64,000 nucleotides of DNA from Mycobacterium haemophilum DSM 44634 (GTDB lineage Bacteria > Actinomycetota > Actinomycetes > Mycobacteriales > Mycobacteriaceae). The position numbers were made by a program, and so were the translations under genes. The notes under the pieces are model-generated. The model was not told the origin of the DNA. It made no database searches and saw nothing but the letters and a program-made list of their open reading frames with translations. The DNA lies in NCBI RefSeq assembly GCF_000340435.2, contig NZ_CP011883.2, forward strand, positions 1,398,607 to 1,462,606, written 5' to 3'. Positions 41,182-49,798 of this stretch are shown here, piece by piece. The first letter of the stretch is position 1, and every line of letters starts with the position of its first letter.

Positions 41182-41198
41182 GTTAATCCCGCGGAAAC
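41182..41198 (+). promoter_or_regulatory. candidate GlnR box upstream of amt
   Basis: GTTAAT - CCCGCG - GAAAC matches the actinobacterial GlnR consensus (GnTnAC, six bases, GnnAC) except for one base. It lies about 110 bases before amt, a gene under GlnR control in M. smegmatis. A perfect inverted repeat AACCAT-N5-ATGGTT follows at 41221-41237. Confidence 0.5.
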
Positions 41199-41306
41199 AT
41201 GGCGGCCCCATCGCCGCAACAACCATTGCGCATGGTTCTGGTTCAGGTCGTTAGGCAAGTCTGACGGAGACATGGGGGGTCAGCGCCAACCCGGAGGTGA
41301 TAGCGA

Positions 41307-42740
41307 GTGGACCAATTTCCTGTCCTGGGCCAGCCCAATACCGGTGACACCGCCTGGATGTTGGCGAGTTCCGCGCTGGTGCTGTTGATGACGCCAGGTC
41401 TGGCGTTTTTCTACGGCGGCATGGTGCGCGCCAGGGGCGTGCTCAACATGATCATGATGAGCATCAGCGCGATGGGCGTGGTGACCGTGCTGTGGGTGCT
41501 CTACGGCTACTCGCTCGCTTTCGGAAACGATGTCGGAAACGTCGCCGGCAACCCGACCCAATACTGGGGCCTGAAGGGTCTCATCGGTGTCAATGCCGCT
41601 GCGGCGGATCCGAGCACCCAGACCGCGGCGGTGAATATCCCGCTGGCCGGCACCATGCCGGCCACCGTATTCGTGGCATTTCAGCTGATGTTCGCGATCA
41701 TCACGGTCGCGCTGATCTCGGGGGCCGTGGCCGACCGGTTGCGGTTCGGCGCCTGGATCGTGTTCGCCGGACTGTGGGCGACGTTCGTCTACTTCCCGAT
41801 CGCCCACTGGGTCTTCGCGGCTGACAAATTCTCGGCCGCTCACGGCGGCTGGATCAACAACAAGCTGCATGCGATCGACTTTGCCGGCGGCACCGCGGTC
41901 CACATCAACGCCGGTGTGGCCGGCCTGGTGCTGGCGATTGTGCTGGGCAAGCGGCGCGGCTGGCCCGCCACGCTGTTTCGTCCACACAATCTGCCGTTTG
42001 TGATGCTCGGTGCGGGCTTGCTGTGGTTCGGCTGGTACGGATTCAACGCCGGATCGGCCACCAGCGCCAACGGCGCTGCCGGATCGACGTTCATCACCAC
42101 CACGATCGCCACAGCCGCGGCCATGCTCGCCTGGATGCTCACCGAGCGCATTCGCGATGGCAAGGCAACGACGCTGGGCGCGGCCTCGGGAATTGTCGCC
42201 GGCCTGGTCGCCATCACGCCGTCCTGTTCGTCGGTCAACGTGCTGGGCGCGTTGGTGGTCGGGGTGGTGGCCGGCGTGGTGTGTGCACTGGCGTGTGGGC
42301 TGAAGTTCCGGCTCGGCTTTGATGATTCCCTCGACGTGGTCGGGGTGCACATGGTCGGTGGTCTGGCCGGCACACTGCTGGTGGGTCTGCTGGCCGCCCC
42401 GGAGAGCCCAGCAATCAATGGCGTGGCGGGGGTATCGAAGGGGCTGTTCTATGGCGGCGGCTTCGCCCAGCTGGAACGCCAAGCGATCGGCGCCTTCAGC
42501 GTTCTGCTCTACTCTGGTGTCGTTACCCTTATCTTGGCGCTGATTCTAAAATTCACCATCGGGTTGCGACTGGACGCTGACGACGAAACCGCCGGCATCG
42601 ACGAGGCTGAACACGCCGAGACCGGCTACGATTTCGCGGTAGCCAGCGGGTCGGTGCTGCCTCCCCGCATCAACGTGGAGGACACCCGTAACGGTCAGGA
42701 GCAGCTGCTGGGCGACAGAGTGGAGGCAGAGCGGAAATGA
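41307..42740 (+). CDS. amt: ammonium transporter
   Basis: This 477-residue Amt/Rh protein has about eleven membrane segments. Typical stretches include PGLAFFYGGMVRARG, DFAGGTAVHINAGVAGL (with a pore histidine) and LLWFGWYGFNAGS, with the second pore histidine in DVVGVHMVGGLAGT. The hydrophilic C-terminal tail of about 60 residues probably contacts the PII protein GlnB. The start is GTG 41307 with a strong GGAGGTGA site. The glnB ATG overlaps its stop by four bases. Equivalent to Rv2920c. Confidence 0.95.
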   Translation: MDQFPVLGQPNTGDTAWMLASSALVLLMTPGLAFFYGGMVRARGVLNMIMMSISAMGVVTVLWVLYGYSLAFGNDVGNVAGNPTQYWGLKGLIGVNAAAADPSTQTAAVNIPLAGTMPATVFVAFQLMFAIITVALISGAVADRLRFGAWIVFAGLWATFVYFPIAHWVFAADKFSAAHGGWINNKLHAIDFAGGTAVHINAGVAGLVLAIVLGKRRGWPATLFRPHNLPFVMLGAGLLWFGWYGFNAGSATSANGAAGSTFITTTIATAAAMLAWMLTERIRDGKATTLGAASGIVAGLVAITPSCSSVNVLGALVVGVVAGVVCALACGLKFRLGFDDSLDVVGVHMVGGLAGTLLVGLLAAPESPAINGVAGVSKGLFYGGGFAQLERQAIGAFSVLLYSGVVTLILALILKFTIGLRLDADDETAGIDEAEHAETGYDFAVASGSVLPPRINVEDTRNGQEQLLGDRVEAERK

Positions 42741-43075
42741 AGTTGATTACCGCGATCGTCAAGCCGTTCACGCTCGACGACGTCAAGGCAAGCCTCGAAG
42801 AGGCAGGGGTCTTGGGGATGACGGTCAGCGAAGTCCAAGGCTATGGGCGGCAAAAGGGCCACACCGAGGTTTACCGGGGTGCTGAATACTCGGTCGATTT
42901 TGTGCCGAAGGTTCGAATCGAGGTCGTTGTCGACGATTCCATCGTCGACAAGGTGGTGGACAGCATCGTCCGGGCCGCGCGCACCGGCAAGATCGGTGAC
43001 GGCAAAGTCTGGGTTATCCCGGTAGAGACCGTCGTCCGGGTACGCACCGGCGAACGCGGATCTGAAGCGTTATGA
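42737..43075 (+). CDS. glnB: nitrogen regulatory PII protein
   Basis: The 112-residue PII signal protein has the T-loop GYGRQKGHTEVYRGAEYSVD with the modifiable tyrosine (about residue 51) and the C-terminal signature GKIGDGKVWVIPVE. It senses 2-oxoglutarate and ATP/ADP and blocks Amt when unmodified. In actinobacteria GlnD adenylylates this protein rather than uridylylating it. Coupled to amt (ATGA overlap), with glnD 45 bases downstream. Equivalent to Rv2919c. Confidence 0.97.
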   Translation: MKLITAIVKPFTLDDVKASLEEAGVLGMTVSEVQGYGRQKGHTEVYRGAEYSVDFVPKVRIEVVVDDSIVDKVVDSIVRAARTGKIGDGKVWVIPVETVVRVRTGERGSEAL

Positions 43076-43120
43076 GGTTAGCCGCACAGTGTTGATCCAC
43101 CGTGGACGGGCCGGGAGGGA

Positions 43121-45571
43121 ATGAAACCCACCCGGCCCGACCTGTCCGGGGCCTCTGTATCGGCTTGCTTGGCAAGTGATTTGGCTGTCGAGCGGCGGAA
43201 CCTGCTGTCCGACGGGAATCGTCAACTCGATGCGGCGCAGCTGCGTCAGGCGTGGCTGGATCTGCACGAGTCCTGGCTGATTGTCAAAGCGGCCGAGATC
43301 GGAATCACCGACACTAGTGGCTTCGCAATCGTGGGAATTGGCGGACTGGGCCGCCGCGAGCTGCTGCCCTACTCCGACCTGGACCTGATGCTCTTGCACG
43401 ACAACATGCCTGCTGACATGCTGCAGCGGGTCGCCGATCAGCTGTGGTATCCGTTGTGGGACACTAATATTCGGCTTGACCACAGTGTGCGAACCGTCTC
43501 CGGGGCATTGGGCATCGCCAACACCGAGATGGTGGCTGCCCTGGGCATGTTGGAAGCGCGCCACATCGCCGGTGTTGCAGGGCTGACAGCCGAGCTGCTC
43601 GACGGGGTGCGACGGCAGTGGCGCAGCGGGATTCGCTCCCGAATAGACGAGCTGGTCGACATCACGCATGCCCGCTGGGAGCGTTGCCTGCGGATAGCGG
43701 AGCGCGCTGAGCCCGACCTGAAATCGGGTCGTGGCGGTCTTCGCGACGTCCAGTTGCTCGATGCGCTGGCTGTTGCCCAGCTGATCGACCGGCACGGCAT
43801 ACCGCAACCCGACATGCCCGCGGGTTCGCTGGATGCCGCCTACCTCACCCTGCTCAATGTCCGCACCGAGCTGCATCGGGTATCTGGCCGCGGACATGAT
43901 GTGCTGCTGGCCCAGCACGCCGACGACATCAGTGCGGCCTTGCACATCGGTGACCGATTCGATCTGGCGCGGATGCTGTCGGACGCTGGCCGCACCATTG
44001 CCTACCACGCTGAAGTGGGGCTGCGGACCGCCGTCAACGCATTGCCGCGGCGTGGCGTATCGGCCTGGCGGCGACCCAAGCGGCGACCGTTAGACGAGGG
44101 CGTCGTCGAATTCGCCGGTGAAATTGTGCTGGCCCGCTCGGATCGTTTGGGGGTCCAACCCGAACACGACCCCGGTCTGGTCTTGCGGGTGGCCGCCGCA
44201 TCGGCCGGCACCGGATTGCCCATCAGCGCCGCCACGCTGAGTCATCTAGCCACCAGTGCCGCCGAGATGCCAACTCCGTGGCCGCGTGAGGCGTTAGACG
44301 ATCTGCTGGTGGTGCTTAGCGCCGGCCCCACCACCGTGGTGACCATCGAAGCGCTCGACCGCACTGGGCTATGGGGCCGGTTGTTGCCGGAATGGGGTGC
44401 AATCCGCGACCTTGCGCCCCGCGACGTCGCGCACCAGTGGACGGTGGACCGTCACCTCGTCGAGACCGCTGTCCAAGCAGCGCCGCTGTCCACCCGGGTG
44501 GCGCGACCTGATCTGCTTGCGCTTGGCGCGTTGCTGCATGACATCGGCAAGGGCCGGGGCGCTGACCACAGCGTGATCGGGCAAGGATTGGCCCGGCAGA
44601 TCGGCCGCAGGCTGGGAATGTCGCCTCCGGACACGGAGCTGCTCGCCACCTTGGTCCGCCACCACCTGCTGCTGCCCATCGCGGCCACTCGAGGCGACCT
44701 GAAGGATCCGCGAACCATCGCGAACGTCTCGGAGGCGCTCGGTGGCGATCCGCTATTACTCGAAGTGCTGCACGCGCTGACGGAGGCGGACTCGAAGGCC
44801 ACCGGCCCCAGGGTGTGGACCGACTGGAAGGCGTCCCTGATCCAGGATTTGGTCAATCGCTGCCGAATGGTGATGGCGGGCGAGGCGCTGCCTCAGGCGG
44901 ATACGACTGCGCCCCATAATCTTTCACTTTCGGCCGGCCACGGGGTCCAGGTGGAGATTAGGCCGGGCGACAGCGCGCGCATGTACCACGTTGTGATGGT
45001 TGCCCCGGATGCGCGAGGATTGTTGTCGAAAGCCGCCGCCGTGCTGGCGCTGAATTCGCTGCGAGTCCACTCGGCGTCGGTGAACAGCCACAGCGGTGTC
45101 GCGATCACCGAATTCGTGGTGTCACCGCACTTCGGCTCCCCAGCTGCAGCCGACCTGTTACGTCAGCAGTTCCTCGGTGCCCTGGCCGGCGACATCGACG
45201 TCCTCGAGATGGTGGCGAAGCGGGACGGCGAGGCCGCTATCTCGTCGTCCGCCAGGGTGGGGGAGGTGCTGGTGGGGGTGCCCGTCACCCGTTCCTTCGC
45301 CCCGCCATGCATCCTGTGGCTCGACAACGCTGCCCAAGGTCAGCTGATCCTCGAGGTCCGCGCCATGGATCGAATGGGTTTGCTCGCGTTGCTGACCCGG
45401 GCGTTGGAGCGAGCCGGAGCTGACATCGTCTGGGCGAAGGTCAACACGTTCGGCTCGACCGCGGCTGATGTGTTTTGTGTGGTGCTACCGGCCGAGCCGA
45501 CCGGCGGCGACGCCGATGCGCGAGCCGTGGTCGAAGAACAGCTCCGCAGCGTGTTGGGTGCGTGCTCATGA
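43121..45571 (+). CDS. glnD: PII adenylyl/uridylyltransferase and deadenylylating enzyme
   Basis: GlnD is 816 residues. It has a nucleotidyltransferase domain (GGLGRRELLPYSDLDLMLL), a GlnD-type helical domain with SGRGGLRDVQ, an HD phosphohydrolase domain (LGALLHDIGKG, about residue 470) and two C-terminal ACT domains (AAVLALNSLRVHSASV and DRMGLLALLTRALERAG) that sense glutamine. It modifies and demodifies GlnB. The start is ATG 43121 with GGGAGGGA upstream. Its end overlaps the convergent helicase gene by six bases. Equivalent to Rv2918c. Confidence 0.95.
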   Translation: MKPTRPDLSGASVSACLASDLAVERRNLLSDGNRQLDAAQLRQAWLDLHESWLIVKAAEIGITDTSGFAIVGIGGLGRRELLPYSDLDLMLLHDNMPADMLQRVADQLWYPLWDTNIRLDHSVRTVSGALGIANTEMVAALGMLEARHIAGVAGLTAELLDGVRRQWRSGIRSRIDELVDITHARWERCLRIAERAEPDLKSGRGGLRDVQLLDALAVAQLIDRHGIPQPDMPAGSLDAAYLTLLNVRTELHRVSGRGHDVLLAQHADDISAALHIGDRFDLARMLSDAGRTIAYHAEVGLRTAVNALPRRGVSAWRRPKRRPLDEGVVEFAGEIVLARSDRLGVQPEHDPGLVLRVAAASAGTGLPISAATLSHLATSAAEMPTPWPREALDDLLVVLSAGPTTVVTIEALDRTGLWGRLLPEWGAIRDLAPRDVAHQWTVDRHLVETAVQAAPLSTRVARPDLLALGALLHDIGKGRGADHSVIGQGLARQIGRRLGMSPPDTELLATLVRHHLLLPIAATRGDLKDPRTIANVSEALGGDPLLLEVLHALTEADSKATGPRVWTDWKASLIQDLVNRCRMVMAGEALPQADTTAPHNLSLSAGHGVQVEIRPGDSARMYHVVMVAPDARGLLSKAAAVLALNSLRVHSASVNSHSGVAITEFVVSPHFGSPAAADLLRQQFLGALAGDIDVLEMVAKRDGEAAISSSARVGEVLVGVPVTRSFAPPCILWLDNAAQGQLILEVRAMDRMGLLALLTRALERAGADIVWAKVNTFGSTAADVFCVVLPAEPTGGDADARAVVEEQLRSVLGACS

Positions 45572-47305
45572 CTGCTCGGTGTTGAGCTGGCGCACGGCAT
45601 CAATGCGTGCTTTGAGCTGCTCGCGGGTCGCCGCGGCGATGGGCGGTCCTCCGCAGCGTCGTCTCAGTTCGTTGTGGATCCAGCCGTGCGGTTTGCCGGT
45701 GCGGTGATGGGCTATTGAGACCAGCGAGTTGAGTTCGCGGCGCAGTTCGCGGAGTTGGCCATGCACAGATGCCGGCGCCCCGGAGGTCCCATCCGGTGCC
45801 GAGGACGTCTGCTGTGCGGCGGCCCGCTTTTGGAGCTGCTCGTCTTGGCGGCGGTGCAGCAACGCTCGCATCTGGTCGGCATCCAGCAGCCCAGGGATAC
45901 CGAGGTAATCGGCCTCTTCCTCACTTCCGGCAGGGGTGGCGGTGCCGAACGATGATCCATCAAAAATAACCTGATCCAGTTCGGCGTCGGCTCCCAGCGA
46001 GGTGAAGCTCTTCTCGGTGTCGCCTTGCTCGGTTTGTGTCCGCGTGGCGGGATCACCGTCGAGGGGATCACCGGTCGATTCGCGGTGCGGTTTGCCCAGC
46101 ACATGGTTGCGCTGGGCCTCCAACTCACTGGCCAGCTGCAGCAGGTTAGGCACCGACGGGACGAATATGCTTGCGGTTTCTCCCGGTTGACGAGACCGCA
46201 CGAACCGGCCGATGGCCTGTGCGAAGAACAACGGCGTCGAGGCGCTGGTGGCGTAGATCCCCACCGATAGCCGGGGTACGTCGACGCCTTCAGAGACCAT
46301 CCGGACCGCGACTAGCCACCGATTGGTGCTTTCGGCGAATTCGGTGATGCGGGCCGAAGATCCGGGGTCATCGGACAACACCAACGTCGGTGCTTCTGAG
46401 GTCATTTGCGCCAGCAGGTTGGCGTACGCGCGGGCCGCGGTCTGATCGGAGGCGATGATCATGCCGCCGGCGTCGGGCACGTGCGTCCGCAGCTGGCGCA
46501 GTCGCTGATCGGCCGCGGAGATGACCGCCGGCATCCATTCGCCGGCGGGGTCCAGCGCGGTCCGCCACGCCCGCGCGGTCTGTTCGGCAGACAGCGGCTC
46601 GCCCAGTCGGGCCGCGTGCTCCTCACCTGCGCTATCTCGCCAGCGCGCCTGACCAGAGTAGGCAAGGAACACCACCGGACGGACCACGCCGTCGGCAAGG
46701 CCTTCGGCGTAACCGTAGGTATGGTCGGCCTGCGAATGCATCAGCCCGTCGGCGCCGGGCGCGTACGTGACGAACGGAATCGGGCTGTCATCGCTACGAA
46801 ATGGCGTGCCCGTCAGTGCAAGTCGGCGGGTCGCGTCGCTGAAGGCTTCGCGGATAGCGTCGCCCCACGCCTTGGCGTCACCGCCATGGTGGATCTCATC
46901 AAAGATCACCAGGGTCCGGCGCCCTTCGGTGCGCACCCGGTGCAGCGTCGGATGCGCGGCGACCTGGGCGTAGGTCACCGTCACGCCGTGATACTCCGGT
47001 GACGTCCGTGGGTTGGCGTTGGAGAATTTCGGGTCCAGGGCCAGACCGTGGGCTGCCGCGGCCCGAGCCCACTGGATCTTGAGGTGCTCGGTGGGAACGA
47101 CGACAGTGACCTGCTCGACGGCGCGACTGCTCAGCAGTTCGGCCATCACCCGTAAGGCGAACGTTGTTTTCCCGGATCCGGGGGTGGCAACGGCTAGGAA
47201 GTCGCGCGGCTGGCTGGCCAAGTACTTCACCATCGCTCGACGCTGCCAACCTCGCAACGGCCGGCTGCCTTCGGCGATAGCTTGGCTGACCCGCTGCGTC
47301 AACAC
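45566..47305 (-). CDS. superfamily 2 helicase/ATPase (Rv2917-like)
   Basis: This is a DEAD/DEAH-like ATPase of 579 residues with Walker A VATPGSGKTTFALR, motif II IFDEIHHGGD, motif III ALTGTPFRSD and a C-terminal RecA fold with SEGVDVPRLSVGIYAT and QAIGRFVRSRQ (motif VI). The C-terminal third is a variable, charged region. The family resembles restriction-type helicases but no nuclease or methylase is adjacent; the role is unknown. The start GTG 47305 has weak support, and H37Rv Rv2917 is longer as I recall it, so the true N-terminus may differ. Confidence 0.85.
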   Translation of the reverse strand: MLTQRVSQAIAEGSRPLRGWQRRAMVKYLASQPRDFLAVATPGSGKTTFALRVMAELLSSRAVEQVTVVVPTEHLKIQWARAAAAHGLALDPKFSNANPRTSPEYHGVTVTYAQVAAHPTLHRVRTEGRRTLVIFDEIHHGGDAKAWGDAIREAFSDATRRLALTGTPFRSDDSPIPFVTYAPGADGLMHSQADHTYGYAEGLADGVVRPVVFLAYSGQARWRDSAGEEHAARLGEPLSAEQTARAWRTALDPAGEWMPAVISAADQRLRQLRTHVPDAGGMIIASDQTAARAYANLLAQMTSEAPTLVLSDDPGSSARITEFAESTNRWLVAVRMVSEGVDVPRLSVGIYATSASTPLFFAQAIGRFVRSRQPGETASIFVPSVPNLLQLASELEAQRNHVLGKPHRESTGDPLDGDPATRTQTEQGDTEKSFTSLGADAELDQVIFDGSSFGTATPAGSEEEADYLGIPGLLDADQMRALLHRRQDEQLQKRAAAQQTSSAPDGTSGAPASVHGQLRELRRELNSLVSIAHHRTGKPHGWIHNELRRRCGGPPIAAATREQLKARIDAVRQLNTEQS

Positions 47306-47516
47306 AGTTCCCCCGTAGCTGCTCTGCCGCGCGTGGCGGTTATCCGATTGGGCCGTTTCTCATGTTTTCAGTGCGGGCCACCGCACGATGCCGCATTAGT
47401 TCTCATGCAGCACAACGCACGATGGAACCGTGGTCCGCGCCAGTGCGGTCAGGTGGCGGGTGTGAAATGTAGCATGGCAAGGGTTTTCGGCACAGTCACG
47501 ATCGTCGTGGCGTGTC
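47306..47516. other. intergenic region between helicase start and htpG stop
   Basis: There is no gene here. It must hold the helicase promoter on the minus strand, but I see no convincing -35/-10 pair. CGTGGCGTGTCC at 47505-47516 shares the word GGCGTGTC with the complement of the repeated word CGACACGCC noted elsewhere. Confidence 0.4.
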
Positions 47517-49487
47517 CTACATCGACCGGGCTAGACGATCCGCGAGCAGTCCGGCGAACTTTGCCGGATCCTCCAGTGCGCCGCCTTCAGCGAGAAGGGC
47601 AGTGCCGTACAGCAATTCGGCAGTCTCGGCGAGTCGACGTAGGTGGGCATCGTCACCGCCTTTCTTGTGTGCCTGTTGCAGGCTAGTGATGAGCGGATGA
47701 TTCGGATTGAGCTCCAAAATCCGTTTTCCGAACGGAACGTCCTGCCCGGAGGCCCGGTACATGCGCGCCAGCGCCGGCGTGATGCCGAAGGCGTCAGTGA
47801 TCAGGCAGGCCGGCGACTCGGTGAGGCGTGTGGATAACCGCACCTGCGTGACGTGATCATTCAAGGCCTCTTTCAACCAGTTCAGCAGGTCGGCGAAATC
47901 CTTTTCCTGCTCCTGGCGTTCGGCCTCGTGTGCCGTCTTTTCCTCTTCGGAGTCGAGGTCGACTTCGCCCCTGGCCACCGATTGCAACGGCTTGCCGTCG
48001 AACTCGGGCGCCATTCCCACCCACACCTCGTCGACCGGGTCGGTGAGCAACAGAACCTCATAGCCCTTGGCCTTGAATGCCTCGAGATGCGGCGAATTCA
48101 GGACTTGCTGACGCGATTCTCCGGTGGCGTAGAAGATTTGGTCTTGACCGTCTTTCATGCGTTGCACGTATTCGGCCAGGGTGGTGGGTTCTTCGTCGCT
48201 GTGCGTCGAGGCGAACGAGGAAATGTGTAGCAGCGTGTCCCGATTGTCGGAGTCCGACATCAGGCCCTCTTTGAGGACCTTGCCGAACTGCGTCCAGAAG
48301 GTGCGGTAGTCGGCCGGCCGCTCGGCCTGCAGATCCTTGATTGCCGAGAGGACCTTCTTGGTCAACCGGCGACGGATCGCATTGATTTGCCGATCCTGCT
48401 GCAGGATTTCACGAGAAACGTTGAGCGACATGTCCTCTGCGTCGACGACCCCTTTGACGAAGCGCAGGTACATCGGCATGAGCTGATCGCAGTCGCCCAT
48501 GATGAAGACGCGCTTGACATACAGCTGCACGCCGATCTTGGCGTCGGAGTTGAACAGGTCGAACGGGGCGTGTGACGGAATAAAGAGCAGCGCCTGGTAC
48601 TCGAAGGTGCCCTCGGCCTTCATTGCTATAACCTCGAGTGGGTCATCCCAGGCGTGGGCGATGTGCTTGTAGAACTCCTTGTATTCGTCCTCGGAGACCT
48701 CGTCTTTTGACTTAGCCCACAGCGCCTTCATCGAGTTGATGGTCTGAGTTTCGATGGTGACTTGCTCGTCGCCACCGGCCCCTTCGTCGTCCGAGCCGGC
48801 CGGGGCCCTTCGCTCGACTTCCATCCGGATGGGCCAGGCGATGAAGTCGGAGTACTTCTTGACCAGCTCCCTGATCTTCCATTCCGAGGTGTAATCGTGC
48901 AGCTCGTCCTCGACGTCTTCGGGTTTGAGGTGCAACGTCACTGACGTCCCCTGTGGAGCCTCGTCGACGGATTCGATGGTGTAGGTGGCCTCACCGCCCG
49001 ACGACCATCTGGTGGCCGCCGTGTCGCCGGCCTTGCGGGTGAGCAGTTCGACCTTGTCGGCCACCATGAAACTCGAGTAAAAACCGATACCGAACTGACC
49101 GATCAGTTCTTCAGAGGCGGCAGTGTCTTTGAGGTTTTTGGCCGCACGTAATTTTTGACGCAGCTCGGCGGTCCCTGACTTGGCTAGCGTGCCGATCAGG
49201 TCCACCACCTCCGCGCGGGTCATCCCGATGCCGTTGTCGCGAACGGTCAGGGTGCGCGCATCCTTGTCCACTTCGATCTCGATGTGCAGATCGGAGGTGT
49301 CAACGATATTTGGGTCCAGGTCTTTGTTCCGAAATGCTTCAAGCCGCAGTTTGTCCAGCGCGTCGGAAGCGTTCGAGATTAGCTCCCGCAAAAATGAATC
49401 TTTGTTGGAGTAGACCGAATGGACCATCAAGTCCAGAAGTTGGCGTGCCTCCGCCTGAAACTCCAGCTGTTCGACTTGTGCGCTCAT
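47517..49487 (-). CDS. htpG: Hsp90-family chaperone HtpG
   Basis: Bacterial Hsp90 of 656 residues. The N-terminal GHKL ATPase has LISNASDALDKLR, DNGIGMTRAEV and IGQFGIGFYSSFMVAD; the middle domain has NVSREILQQDRQINAIRRRL. It refolds stress-damaged proteins with DnaK. The start is ATG 49487. H37Rv has htpG elsewhere in the chromosome (Rv2299c); here it lies between the helicase gene and ffh, a position I recall for M. leprae. A 12-bp tandem repeat sits 19 bases upstream of the start. Confidence 0.96.
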   Translation of the reverse strand: MSAQVEQLEFQAEARQLLDLMVHSVYSNKDSFLRELISNASDALDKLRLEAFRNKDLDPNIVDTSDLHIEIEVDKDARTLTVRDNGIGMTRAEVVDLIGTLAKSGTAELRQKLRAAKNLKDTAASEELIGQFGIGFYSSFMVADKVELLTRKAGDTAATRWSSGGEATYTIESVDEAPQGTSVTLHLKPEDVEDELHDYTSEWKIRELVKKYSDFIAWPIRMEVERRAPAGSDDEGAGGDEQVTIETQTINSMKALWAKSKDEVSEDEYKEFYKHIAHAWDDPLEVIAMKAEGTFEYQALLFIPSHAPFDLFNSDAKIGVQLYVKRVFIMGDCDQLMPMYLRFVKGVVDAEDMSLNVSREILQQDRQINAIRRRLTKKVLSAIKDLQAERPADYRTFWTQFGKVLKEGLMSDSDNRDTLLHISSFASTHSDEEPTTLAEYVQRMKDGQDQIFYATGESRQQVLNSPHLEAFKAKGYEVLLLTDPVDEVWVGMAPEFDGKPLQSVARGEVDLDSEEEKTAHEAERQEQEKDFADLLNWLKEALNDHVTQVRLSTRLTESPACLITDAFGITPALARMYRASGQDVPFGKRILELNPNHPLITSLQQAHKKGGDDAHLRRLAETAELLYGTALLAEGGALEDPAKFAGLLADRLARSM

Positions 49488-49505
49488 GAGATTCCGTTCG
49501 ACAAC

Positions 49506-49529
49506 GTGACCTTGTTAGTGACCTTGTTA
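49506..49529 (-). repeat. 12-bp tandem repeat before htpG
   Basis: GTGACCTTGTTA occurs at 49506-49517 and again at 49518-49529, exactly. On the minus strand it reads TAACAAGGTCAC twice, 19 bases before the htpG ATG. It is not the HspR (HAIR) or HrcA (CIRCE) consensus. It could be a regulator site or part of the leader. Confidence 0.7.
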
Positions 49530-49585
49530 ACCGCAATCATTATCAGGTCGGTGGCAATGGCAGCCCATCCGGGTTCTCACCCCGA

Positions 49586-49635
49586 CGAACGTACGGCTGG
49601 CCGCACGCGCGGCGTCGAACGTACGGCTGGCCGCA
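49586..49635. repeat. 30-bp period direct repeat
   Basis: CGAACGTACGGCTGGCCGCA occurs at 49586-49605 and 49616-49635, separated by 10 bases. It adjoins the 57-bp tandem array in the htpG-ffh intergenic region. Confidence 0.8.
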
Positions 49636-49640
49636 TGTTC

Positions 49641-49786
49641 GCGCCCCGCTTCGCGGCGCTGGCGATCACCACGGGGTTTGATGAGTGGTGACCCGCTGCG
49701 CCCCGCTTCGCGGCGCTGGCGATCACCACGGGGTTTGATGAGTGGTGACCCGCTGCGCCCCGCTTCGCGGCGCTGGCGATCACCAC
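49641..49786. repeat. 57-bp VNTR-like tandem array upstream of ffh
   Basis: Two full 57-base units (49641-49697, 49698-49754) and a 32-base partial third (49755-49786) are identical where compared. Each full unit includes the inverted repeat TCACCAC...GTGGTGA around a GGGGTTTGATGA loop, and GCGCCCCGCTTCGCGGCG. The array ends 13 bases before the ffh start. Size and location fit the MIRU-VNTR class of mycobacterial minisatellites. Confidence 0.9.
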
Positions 49787-49798
49787 TAGGCTGGCGGG

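Noticed and set aside
41280..42482. 400-codon minus-strand open frame
   Set aside because: It is antisense to the Amt membrane protein; the His-rich translation is the usual shadow of a Val/Ala/Gly-coding strand.
45566..47305. Type I/III restriction or other defence system built on the helicase
   Set aside because: No methyltransferase, specificity subunit or nuclease is adjacent; the gene is a conserved mycobacterial chromosomal gene at its usual site.
49641..49786. CRISPR array
   Set aside because: The repeats are contiguous 57-base units with no unique spacers, and no cas genes are present; this is a VNTR.
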